Shown piece after piece: positions 5,784 to 12,246 of a DNA stretch of 13,395 bases (position 1 is its first letter; each line of letters begins with the position of its first letter). Origin of the DNA: an uncultured Desulfovibrionaceae bacterium (GTDB lineage: Bacteria; Desulfobacterota; Desulfovibrionia; Desulfovibrionales; Desulfovibrionaceae). The notes beneath the pieces were generated by a model. That model worked only from the letters and a program-made list of their open reading frames with translations, ran no database searches and was not told where the DNA came from. Location: contig CAMQUX010000020.1 of assembly GCA_947037905.1 (NCBI GenBank), positions 1 to 13,395 of the forward strand, read 5' to 3'. The translations under genes and the position numbers were made by a program.

Positions 5784-8700
5784 TACTTGTTTTTATTTTT
5801 ATTTATGGTTGAAAAATAATTTTCAGCCGTATTTTTTTCAAACTTTTTCACTGCATATTTTGCTATAAGATTTTCAATATTTTTGAGGTATTGTTGATAA
5901 TTTGTAAGATAAAATGGGAGAACTCGTGAAAAATTATTCCCCACAAGTCCATTAATAATAAATTGTGCGATGACTGTTTCCTCTTGTAAAATTCTTTGAG
6001 AAACAAGAAAAATTACTTTATCTTCTATATTCATATGTGCAATATATTGCTTAATAATAGTATTTCCTCTTGGTTGATACATCCAAATATATAACATATC
6101 AAGAGCATTTATGATAACTACATGCTCAAGATCACTATTAACTTCATGCATTTCTTGCAAGAATTCTGTTGGTTTGTTCATAAAATCGAGCATATCTCTT
6201 TCAGGATAGAGTACTTCTAAATCGGAGAAAATATCTTGAATCTGCTGCAGTTTTTTTCCTACATCTCTTTTTCTAAGATATAAGTTATTTATTCTGTCTG
6301 CAAAACCTTCAAGAACTCCAGCCCAAAGATCAGATGCGAGCTTAGAAATTATAGCAGCAAAGCGCTGTAAAATAATATCTACCTGAACACTTCCTGCAAG
6401 GACTAAGAAAAATGCAAAGATTTCATTAAAAAGGAGCGCAACTGGGACAGATAAAACACTGCGGAAAAAGTTGCCAAAAGCAACAGTTTTAGAAAATCCT
6501 CTGAAAAGGTTATGGCTTGTGATGTATGTTCCGTTAATAATTGCCATAATAGAAAAGAACAAAATAGGATTTGTACTTGTTGTGATATCAAATGTGTTTT
6601 GCAAGAGAACTATTTTTGTAAACCCTTCAAGAAGCGGAACAGAAAGCCCTGTGTAAAAGAGTGAGTCTGCAATTCTATCCCAATTAACGAGGGCATGCCA
6701 GCGGAGCAGAGGAGACCTGCGAAGTCCTCCAGAGCCAAGAATAGACTGCATAATATTTCTAATTCCAGTAATACTAAACCAAATAACTGCGCCAAAATAG
6801 CTTAAAATCCACCATTCTTTTGTTAAATAGAAGGTTAAAAATGCAGGCAGAAATCCTGCAAATATCTTCAGCCAATTTTTTGTCGAAGTATTAAGATATT
6901 TTAGTGGAAGATACTTTTTATTTTTTTTGCTAACTATTTTTTTATTAAGAGTAAAATTTTGCACATCTCTTTTTGCAGAGCCACCAAGAGGGATAATATT
7001 TCCCGTTCCTCCAGTATTTAAAGTGAATTTCTTTATTTTCCAAGAGTTTATTTTCTTAAAAGAAAAGGAAGAAAAAGGAGGAAATTTTGCAAGAAAAGAA
7101 GCTGTTTTTTTTGCGAAAATAGAAATATTTTCTTTAGGTATAAAACGGATAGACCTTTCTAGTTCAACAGTTGCAGGGATAGATATAGTACCTTTAGTAA
7201 ATTTAATAGCTTTTCGGCTAAGGGTTTCTTTTACAACAAAACCCATGCCATAAGCTGAAGCAGAACCACCTGTAGAGCCACTTCCTATTCGTGAATGTAG
7301 TGGATTTATTTTATAAAAACTTTTAAATTTATTAATATTTTGCAAGATTTCTTTCATGGTATCTTTGCACTGCGAAGGTTCACCTAAATTTTTGAGGCTT
7401 AGGTTTGAAATAATATACAAGAGCGTTTTTTTGAGGAAATACGAGTTTTTTTGATTTAAATAGCTACAAAACTGATTGATAAGTGCAGATTCTTGCCATG
7501 CAAGTTTATTATAATATTTTAGGTCGAAAATATGAATATGGCTAATATTTCCTCTGCAAGTATAGAGTATCTCTACTGCATCTTCTAGTGGCATATCGTG
7601 AGTTATAAGTGCAATATAACAAGTAGAGCGGAGTTTCTTTAGAAACTTAGTTGCGCTAAAAGGCTCTAACTGCATGAGCAGTGGTAGCGTTGTTGTATCT
7701 TTTGGGATATTATTTGGATCTGCAATATGCGTATTAGAGTTTGGTAACAAGAAATTTTCGAGTAAATATTCCACTGTAAACATATTTATTTTTGCAATAT
7801 ACTCTGTAAGCTCTTTTTCATTTCCCGTACCCATAGGGCATTTTTTTTGTATCTCGAGTGCTTCTTGTTTTAATATAGGCAATATCATTTGGTGCAAATA
7901 GTTTGCAAAGTGGTGCAAACTTGCCTGTCCTGCTCCAACATAATTTAGAAAATCATCTTTAGAAATATTTGGAAGCTCTATTTGAAGCATTTCTTCTATT
8001 TGTTTTGCATGCGTGTCCTTAAAAGTTTCAAGCAGTGTGAATATATATTGCTGATAATAGCTAGAAATAGCTTTTGTTTTTTGTTGAAAATCTTGCATGG
8101 GTGGAGATGCTAAGAATTGTAAATATTCTTGTGTGCTTGTAAATCCACGAGGTAACCAGATGATTTTTATAAACTTATTTCTATAAAGCACAGGCAGTTC
8201 AAAGCCAATACGAGGTTTTATTCCCATAAGCTCACCTGCCTCAAGTAACTCTCGCACCACCTGAGGATTTACGTAGTTGTAATAAACAACTGTAATACTG
8301 CGAATACCTTTAATCCAAGCGTCCATAATGAGATGCGTGGCAGATTTTCGTCCTTTTGTGTTCGCATCATAAACTCTATCATCAAAGGACACCTGATTCC
8401 AGTCTTCAGGCATGGGAATAAGATGATATTTTTTGAGCTGAGCATGAATTACACGTGGATTTCCTTTTGCTGCACCTCGAAAATCTCGCACAAGGCAAAG
8501 CTGTTTTTGAATATTGCCTTTTGCACGAAGGATTTCTTTTAGAATCTGTAAGAGAACTCGCCCTGTATTAATGCGCAGAGAAGTTTGTGGCATGGCAAGC
8601 ACTTCATCTCGTAGTATCTGTAGTGCGTGCAATCTTTCTGTGATTTTACCTTCCTGAAGAGATCCAAAAAGGTTAATGGCTGCATATGCTAGATGAAAAG

Positions 8701-8872
8701 TAGGAGTGGTTGCAAGTTCCTTTATGCCATTTGGTATGAGCGCTGTAGTGAGTAGTTTTTGATAATTGCTATGGTATCTTTTTTGCTGATCTGGCTCAAA
8801 AGCATTATTAATGGTATCAAGAAGTATATAGTCTTTTTTATCAAAATAAAATCGTGGTATGATATATTGCAT
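5783..8872 (-). CDS. Large membrane protein of unknown function with a PHP-like N-terminal segment
   Basis: I do not recognise a named family for this 1029-residue protein. Residues 1-160 are helical. About 163-241 read like a PHP-fold core: an opening strand, helix ATHLIMDAWIKGI, strand ITVVYYNY, helix VVRELLEAGELMGI, then RIGFELPVLYRNKF, resembling PHP 'PGVEL' strands. The expected HxH and TDH metal ligands are missing; only Glu225 remains. A possible later part of the same fold is YIALITHDM...GNISHIHIFDLKYYN (419-455). Two glycine-rich stretches follow (530-545, 621-632). A membrane block has about five hydrophobic segments (667-685, 687-703, 738-756, 768-786, 802-827), with the strongly patterned RRSPLLRWHALVNWDRIADS between the second and third. 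Residues 850-1029 are helical and soluble. No signal peptide is seen. The Shine-Dalgarno is poor. It is upstream of fdhE-moaA on the same strand, but the distance and hairpin leave co-transcription open. Confidence 0.9.
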   Translation of the reverse strand: MQYIIPRFYFDKKDYILLDTINNAFEPDQQKRYHSNYQKLLTTALIPNGIKELATTPTFHLAYAAINLFGSLQEGKITERLHALQILRDEVLAMPQTSLRINTGRVLLQILKEILRAKGNIQKQLCLVRDFRGAAKGNPRVIHAQLKKYHLIPMPEDWNQVSFDDRVYDANTKGRKSATHLIMDAWIKGIRSITVVYYNYVNPQVVRELLEAGELMGIKPRIGFELPVLYRNKFIKIIWLPRGFTSTQEYLQFLASPPMQDFQQKTKAISSYYQQYIFTLLETFKDTHAKQIEEMLQIELPNISKDDFLNYVGAGQASLHHFANYLHQMILPILKQEALEIQKKCPMGTGNEKELTEYIAKINMFTVEYLLENFLLPNSNTHIADPNNIPKDTTTLPLLMQLEPFSATKFLKKLRSTCYIALITHDMPLEDAVEILYTCRGNISHIHIFDLKYYNKLAWQESALINQFCSYLNQKNSYFLKKTLLYIISNLSLKNLGEPSQCKDTMKEILQNINKFKSFYKINPLHSRIGSGSTGGSASAYGMGFVVKETLSRKAIKFTKGTISIPATVELERSIRFIPKENISIFAKKTASFLAKFPPFSSFSFKKINSWKIKKFTLNTGGTGNIIPLGGSAKRDVQNFTLNKKIVSKKNKKYLPLKYLNTSTKNWLKIFAGFLPAFLTFYLTKEWWILSYFGAVIWFSITGIRNIMQSILGSGGLRRSPLLRWHALVNWDRIADSLFYTGLSVPLLEGFTKIVLLQNTFDITTSTNPILFFSIMAIINGTYITSHNLFRGFSKTVAFGNFFRSVLSVPVALLFNEIFAFFLVLAGSVQVDIILQRFAAIISKLASDLWAGVLEGFADRINNLYLRKRDVGKKLQQIQDIFSDLEVLYPERDMLDFMNKPTEFLQEMHEVNSDLEHVVIINALDMLYIWMYQPRGNTIIKQYIAHMNIEDKVIFLVSQRILQEETVIAQFIINGLVGNNFSRVLPFYLTNYQQYLKNIENLIAKYAVKKFEKNTAENYFSTINKNKNK

Positions 8873-9104
8873 GTTTTTTTCTTTAAATTAATTGTCAATT
8901 TTTTTGTATGGTAGCAAGAGTTCATTTCTCTGGTCAATATAAATATCCTAAAAAAAAGACTTTTAGAAGATGTTTTTACTGAATGAAATTAATATTAGTA
9001 ATATAAGCAATTTAAGCAGATAATTATTTGTCGAAAGTATACTTAGTTCGTTTAATTTTTTTTAATGCTTATATTTATTAAAGGCTTTTTTTCAATAGAT
9101 TAGA
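8873..9104. other. 232-base intergenic region between the flavoprotein gene and the 1029-codon gene
   Basis: No gene is visible. The half nearest 8873 holds a candidate minus-strand promoter. Near 9035-9044 lies a perfect 10-base palindrome, AAGTATACTT, flanked by CGAA and TTCG, which could be an operator. Downstream of the flavoprotein stop the minus strand has A- and T-runs and a weak TTTAAT/ATTAAA stem, but no clear intrinsic terminator. Confidence 0.4.
8908..8937 (-). promoter_or_regulatory. Candidate sigma-70-type promoter for the 1029-codon gene
   Basis: On the minus strand TTGACC (8937-8932) is followed after 18 bases by TACCAT (8913-8908). The -35 matches consensus at five of six bases and the -10 at four. 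Transcription would begin near 8900, leaving a leader of about 28 bases before the ATG at 8872. A second TTGACA at 8897-8892 is too close to the start codon to act as a -35 for this gene. Confidence 0.4.
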
Positions 9105-10346
9105 TTATTTAAGATGCATAGCTGCTGCAAAAGCTGAGGCAAAAGCCCAGTGTAAGTTATAACCACCTAGATCGCCAGCAACATCAAGGCATTCCCCAAT
9201 GGCGAAAAGATTTGGAGTATGTGTTGCTTGCATATTTTTTGAGGAAAAATTCTGCGTATCAAACCCACCAATGGTGGTCTCTGCTTTTTGAAGCGGAGCT
9301 ATTTTTGCTGGGATAAAAGAATATGCGTGAATAGTCTCTGCAATAAGTTCTCGTGTCTTTTTTTGCAGAGCATTGCATGGAGTGAGTAAAATCTTTTCTG
9401 TAAACAAGAAAGGGAGCATTTTTTTAGGCAATTTATATCCTAGAAGAGTTTTTATGAGTATTTTTTCCTGCTTATTTTCTTCAAAAACATCAGAGATAGT
9501 ATCTGTTGGCAGAAAATCAATAATGATGGGTGTATCTTTTTTCCACCAAAGAGAAGCTCTAAGGGCAGCAGGACCACTTAGTCCAGTATGCGTAAAGAGT
9601 AACTGGTCTACAATTTCTTTAGAATCTACAAGAAGGCGAACAGTGAGTGCGTTTCCTGTGGTATTTATGCAGAGATTAAGATCGTTATGTGTTGCAAATA
9701 AAGGGCTAAGAGCAGGGCTAAAGGGATAAGTCGCGAGTGTAAATTCTTTTGCACAGTAGTTAAAAAGAGGATCTGCATTTTTTTGCCAAGCGGGGCTACC
9801 AAGTGCGAGGACGAGATTTTCTGCGCTAAAGCTCCCTTTTTCTGTTTCAATAAGAAAATTTTTGTTTCCAGAATTTCCCACGTGTGTAGAATTTTCTAGG
9901 TGTGCAGAGTTTTCGTTAGGGGCAATTTTTTTTATTCTTGTTACTGCTGCTGAGAAGAGCGTATGCCCACCAAGTGCCAGATAATTTTTTAGGAGCGAGT
10001 CTGTGAGCCTTTGCGCACCTAGTTTTGAGCCAAAAAGTTTCCCTTGGTCTCTTGTTTCGTAGTGGAGATTATTTTCTGTGTAATATTCACATATATCGCT
10101 AGTGCTAAATTTTGCAAGGGCAGATTTGACAAAATGTGGGTTATGAGAAAAATAGTTATTTGCTGTAATATCTTCGTTAGAAAAATTACACGCACCGCCG
10201 CCTGTAATGGCGAGTTTCTTACCTGCTAGATTATTTTTTTCAATAAGCAGAACATTTTTATTTTCTGCACAGTGCATGGCGCAAAAAAGCCCAGAAGCAC
10301 CAGCGCCGATTATAATTATATCGTAATGTTTGTTTGTTGTTTGCAT
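9105..10346 (-). CDS. FAD/NAD(P)-binding oxidoreductase, HI0933/YhiN (BaiN-like) family
   Basis: This is a 413-residue cytoplasmic flavoprotein. The N-terminal YDIIIIGAGASGLFCAMH holds the dinucleotide-binding GAGASG (14-19), and the acidic end of the second strand is LLIEKNN. AGKKLAITGGGACNFSN (41-57) is the family signature (usually GRKLLISGGGRCNFTN). LLFTHTGLSGPAALRAS and the C-terminal FAIGECLDVAGDLGGYNLHWAFASAFAAA are also diagnostic. Members are widespread and mostly uncharacterised; one (BaiN) is implicated in bile-acid dehydroxylation, and that role should not be transferred here. Residues 142-159 are three hexapeptides ending in NS, encoded by an 18-bp tandem repeat in what should be a surface loop. 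The Shine-Dalgarno before the ATG at 10346 is weak (upstream minus strand reads TACGGAATAAAA). The gene stands alone, preceded by a 15-bp repeat region. Confidence 0.93.
   Translation of the reverse strand: MQTTNKHYDIIIIGAGASGLFCAMHCAENKNVLLIEKNNLAGKKLAITGGGACNFSNEDITANNYFSHNPHFVKSALAKFSTSDICEYYTENNLHYETRDQGKLFGSKLGAQRLTDSLLKNYLALGGHTLFSAAVTRIKKIAPNENSAHLENSTHVGNSGNKNFLIETEKGSFSAENLVLALGSPAWQKNADPLFNYCAKEFTLATYPFSPALSPLFATHNDLNLCINTTGNALTVRLLVDSKEIVDQLLFTHTGLSGPAALRASLWWKKDTPIIIDFLPTDTISDVFEENKQEKILIKTLLGYKLPKKMLPFLFTEKILLTPCNALQKKTRELIAETIHAYSFIPAKIAPLQKAETTIGGFDTQNFSSKNMQATHTPNLFAIGECLDVAGDLGGYNLHWAFASAFAAAMHLK
9871..9924. repeat. 18-bp tandem repeat inside the flavoprotein gene, 3 copies
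   Basis: Three successive units on the plus strand read GAATTTCCCACGTGTGTA, GAATTTTCTAGGTGTGCA and GAGTTTTCGTTAGGGGCA. On the coding strand they encode APNENS, AHLENS and THVGNS. The length keeps the frame, so the expansion is tolerated. The first two units differ at four positions; the third is more diverged. Confidence 0.75.
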
Positions 10347-10400
10347 TTTTATTCCGTAAATTTATGAGTATATTTGCTTTATGTTTTCTATGCTCTATTT

Positions 10401-10526
10401 TATGAATGAGTATGTTATGAACAAGTATATTGTGAACAAGCCAGTTTAGAGTAAATGCACAAGCAATGGCTGTTTTTAAATTATAAACAAGCATGTTATG
10501 AACAAGTATATTATAAGCAAGTCTTA
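10401..10526. repeat. 15-bp direct repeats in two blocks of three
   Basis: Block one (10401-10445) reads TATGAATGAGTATGT, TATGAACAAGTATAT, TGTGAACAAGCCAGT. Block two (10482-10526) reads TATAAACAAGCATGT, TATGAACAAGTATAT, TATAAGCAAGTCTTA. The middle unit is identical in both, 81 bases apart, which suggests duplication of a whole block. On the minus strand the repeat happens to translate as LVHNI-type pentapeptides in an open frame, but I do not consider that frame a gene. The array lies in the 275-base region 10347-10621 between the flavoprotein gene and the divergent small plus-strand gene, and could bind a regulator. Confidence 0.8.
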
Positions 10527-10540
10527 TTAGAGAGTAGTTG

Positions 10541-10585
10541 TTTTTCTTTGCAAAAGAAAAAAAATAATGTATGTAAAAGACATAC
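10541..10585 (+). promoter_or_regulatory. Two-hairpin leader upstream of the small plus-strand gene
   Basis: TTTTTCTTT (10541-10549) and AAAGAAAAA (10553-10561) form a 9-bp stem with loop GCA. GTATGT (10569-10574) and ACATAC (10580-10585) form a 6-bp stem with loop AAAAG. Both lie just upstream of the Shine-Dalgarno at 10607-10613. On the minus strand the second hairpin is followed by a T-run, so it could instead stop leftward transcription. Confidence 0.4.
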
Positions 10586-10606
10586 GAAAATAAAGTTCTA
10601 CAAAAA

Positions 10607-10613
10607 TAAGGAG
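10607..10613 (+). promoter_or_regulatory. Strong Shine-Dalgarno for the 28-codon gene
   Basis: TAAGGAG ends 8 bases before the ATG at 10622. It is among the best ribosome-binding sites in the window and is the main reason for treating the following short frame as a gene. Confidence 0.6.
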
Positions 10614-10621
10614 CAGCAAAT

Positions 10622-10708
10622 ATGTCATTTTTTTGGTTTTTTCTAGGGCTAGGGCTCACTATAGCTGGTTTAGCTACAGTTAAATATATTAGCAATATAG
10701 AAGAATAA
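10622..10708 (+). CDS. Predicted 28-residue single-span membrane peptide
   Basis: The frame encodes MSFFWFFLGLGLTIAGLATV followed by KYISNIEE. It is one hydrophobic helix of about 20 residues with a short charged C-terminal end, the usual shape of small subunits or regulators of membrane complexes. The evidence that it is real is the TAAGGAG ribosome-binding site at ideal spacing, a leader with two hairpins, and an intrinsic terminator at 10907-10939 on the same strand. It has no other plus-strand neighbour and faces fabD convergently. I do not recognise the peptide. Size and topology resemble CydX/CcoS-type peptides, but nothing in the sequence ties it to an oxidase. A chance frame remains possible because 28 codons is short. 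Confidence 0.55.
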   Translation: MSFFWFFLGLGLTIAGLATVKYISNIEE

Positions 10709-11015
10709 GACTTATAGACTCGCCTGTTTGCAAATATACTATATAAAAATGTTATAAAATAATAATATTTATATAATGAGTTGTTTGCAAAAGTACTCTA
10801 TGTTTTTATTCTTTAATAATATGCACTATATGTATATTATGGCTAACACATAACAGAATAAATATTTTTTAGCAGAGCTTACGCTTATATGCTAGAAAGT
10901 ATTTATAAAAAGCACATTTTACACTAAAATGTGCTTTTTATTTTGCTCAATATTTTTTAGCTAAAATGAAATTGCTTGCCTATTGATCTCTTAAAAAAAC
11001 TCTTTCTCTAAAAAA
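10709..11015. other. 307-base region between the small gene and fabD
   Basis: No further gene is seen. It contains an imperfect direct repeat: TGTTTGCAAATATACTATAT at 10725-10744 and TGTTTGCAAAAGTACTCTAT at 10782-10801, 17 of 20 bases equal. Each copy includes the palindrome TTTGCAAA, which also occurs at 10547-10554 before the small gene. The region ends in the bidirectional terminator at 10907-10939. About 200 bases separate the small gene's stop from that terminator, so a long 3' untranslated region or a small RNA is possible. Confidence 0.45.
10907..10939. terminator. Bidirectional intrinsic terminator between the small gene and fabD
   Basis: AAAAAGCACATTTTA (10907-10921) and TAAAATGTGCTTTTT (10925-10939) form a perfect 15-bp stem with loop CAC. 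The stem ends in A and T tracts on both sides, so it can stop plus-strand transcription from the small gene and minus-strand transcription from fabD, whose stop codon is at 11016. It is the clearest terminator in the window. Confidence 0.92.
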
Positions 11016-11915
11016 TTACTCACCATGAGTAAGAATTTGTACATCTTCATGTGTTAAGGTGCCACTTGTTAGTTTTGAAAGAACATTTTTTGGTCCAAAT
11101 TCACAAAATATACGAAAATCAGACTCGTAGAGATTACTTAAAAGCTCAACCCAGCGAACAGGGGCAATCATTTGTTTTTTCATGCTCTCTTTAATTTCAG
11201 CAATATCAGTAGCTGCATTTGCGGTCACGTTTGAATAAAATGGAATTTCAGCCTTCTTCCAGTTAAGGCTATCAAGCACAAGAGAAAATTCTTCTGCAGC
11301 ACTTTGCATAAGAGGAGAATGAAATGCTCCAGAAACAGGAAGTATTATAACTCGTCCTTTTTTTTCTTCTTTTAACTTAGTGCTAATAAATTCTAAGGCT
11401 TCTTTTTCTCCGCTAATAACGGTTTGGGAAGGAGAGTTATAGTTTGCAATAAATACATTAAAGTCTGTATTATCTTGCGTATGCTTGACAATTTCTTCAA
11501 TATATTCTCTTTCTAGTTTAAGAATAGCTGCCATTCCGTGTTCTTTTTTAGCAGCTTTTGCCATAATTTTTCCACGCTCACAAACAGCTTTAAGTGTATC
11601 TTCAGTAGAAAGGCAAGCACTTGCTGCAAGGGCTGTGAATTCTCCGAGGCTATGGCCTGTTGTTGCATGTACTATGAGTGAATCTTTATGTTTTAACCAG
11701 AGCCCTAAACTGCATATTGTGAGAGCTGGTTGGAGTGTTTCTGTTTTTGCCATAAGCTCGACATTATCGCTCCAGTAAATATCACGTAAAGGAAGTCCTG
11801 AATATTCTTCTGCCATGAGCCATAGATCCATAATGTGAGAATTTTCTTTTGCAAGAGTTTGTCCCATATACGGTTCTTGAGAGCCTTGTCCTGGGAACAT
11901 AGCAAGTGTTTTCAT
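11016..11915 (-). CDS. fabD: Malonyl-CoA:ACP transacylase FabD
   Basis: FabD moves the malonyl group from CoA to acyl carrier protein, feeding type II fatty-acid synthesis in the cytoplasm. The 299 residues are close to the usual 305-315. MFPGQGSQ (6-13) supplies the oxyanion-hole glutamine. GHSLGE (87-92) carries the nucleophilic Ser89. ERG (113-115) contains the arginine that binds the malonyl carboxylate. SGAFHSPLM (195-203) contains the catalytic His199, and FGPKNVLSKL is the C-terminal signature. The enzyme looks intact. AAAGGA lies about 9 bases before the ATG at 11915. The gene is alone: other fab genes are not adjacent, it ends at a strong terminator, and it diverges from hypD. Confidence 0.97.
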   Translation of the reverse strand: MKTLAMFPGQGSQEPYMGQTLAKENSHIMDLWLMAEEYSGLPLRDIYWSDNVELMAKTETLQPALTICSLGLWLKHKDSLIVHATTGHSLGEFTALAASACLSTEDTLKAVCERGKIMAKAAKKEHGMAAILKLEREYIEEIVKHTQDNTDFNVFIANYNSPSQTVISGEKEALEFISTKLKEEKKGRVIILPVSGAFHSPLMQSAAEEFSLVLDSLNWKKAEIPFYSNVTANAATDIAEIKESMKKQMIAPVRWVELLSNLYESDFRIFCEFGPKNVLSKLTSGTLTHEDVQILTHGE

Positions 11916-11953
11916 GAGAGAGTCCTTTAATATAGTAAGATAAATTTTTTCGT

Positions 11954-11982
11954 AGTTTACTAGAATGGAAAAGAAAGTGCAA
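11954..11982 (-). promoter_or_regulatory. Candidate promoter for fabD
   Basis: On the minus strand TTGCAC (11982-11977) is followed after 17 bases by TAAACT (11959-11954). Matches to consensus are moderate (three of six and four of six), but spacing is ideal, and the site lies about 40 bases upstream of the fabD start. Confidence 0.35.
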
Positions 11983-12134
11983 GTGAGCTTATGGTGCAGT
12001 GATTTATTGGAAAAAATAATTGTATCTGAAAAAAATTATATAAAAAAAGAAGCTTATTATATTATGAGTTTATTCTAGCTGCAATACTGTGGCATATGCA
12101 GCACAAAGTATGGTTCTTTTTTATTTTTAGGTTC

Positions 12135-12163
12135 TTGTTTTTACTGTAAAAATATTTTATGAT
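12135..12163 (+). promoter_or_regulatory. Candidate hypD promoter with overlapping palindrome
   Basis: TTGTTT (12135-12140) and TATGAT (12158-12163; five of six to consensus) are 17 bases apart. A hyphenated palindrome TTTTTAC-T-GTAAAAA (12138-12152) covers the -35 end and the spacer, where a repressor or activator could bind. It does not match the FNR consensus (TTGAT-N4-ATCAA), and I found no sigma-54 promoter with the right GG-N10-GC spacing. The leader to the ATG would be about 77 bases. Confidence 0.4.
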
Positions 12164-12246
12164 ATATAAAAATATGTATCTGTTAGATAGTTGATAGTAA
12201 ATAGTAAAGAAGTATAAATTAAGTAAGTAGCAAGCAGGGACACAAG

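Larger units (their letters stand above)
11916..12246. other. 331-base divergent promoter region between fabD and hypD
   Basis: No convincing gene. It holds a candidate fabD promoter near 11954-11982 and a candidate hypD promoter near 12135-12163. A hairpin GCTGCA/TGCAGC lies at 12078-12102 (13-base loop) with a T-rich run a dozen bases later. Just before hypD is a short tandem array at 12186-12214, with 7-bp units GATAGTT, GATAGTA, AATAGTA and then AAGAAGTA. Confidence 0.5.

Noticed and set aside
10258..10695. A 145-codon minus-strand frame with LVHN-type pentapeptide repeats
   Set aside because: It is produced by the 15-bp repeats, overlaps the start of the flavoprotein gene in another frame and runs through the small gene and its leader. 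It has no ribosome-binding site.
11965..12078. A 37-codon plus-strand frame starting MEKKVQVSLWCSDLL in the fabD-hypD gap
   Set aside because: It reads like protein, but it has no Shine-Dalgarno, overlaps the candidate fabD promoter on the other strand and has no supporting context. It could be a remnant.
12090..12102. Possible sigma-54 promoter (TGGCATATGCAGCA) before hypD
   Set aside because: The GG and GC are 8 bases apart instead of the required 10, and the distance to the gene is large.
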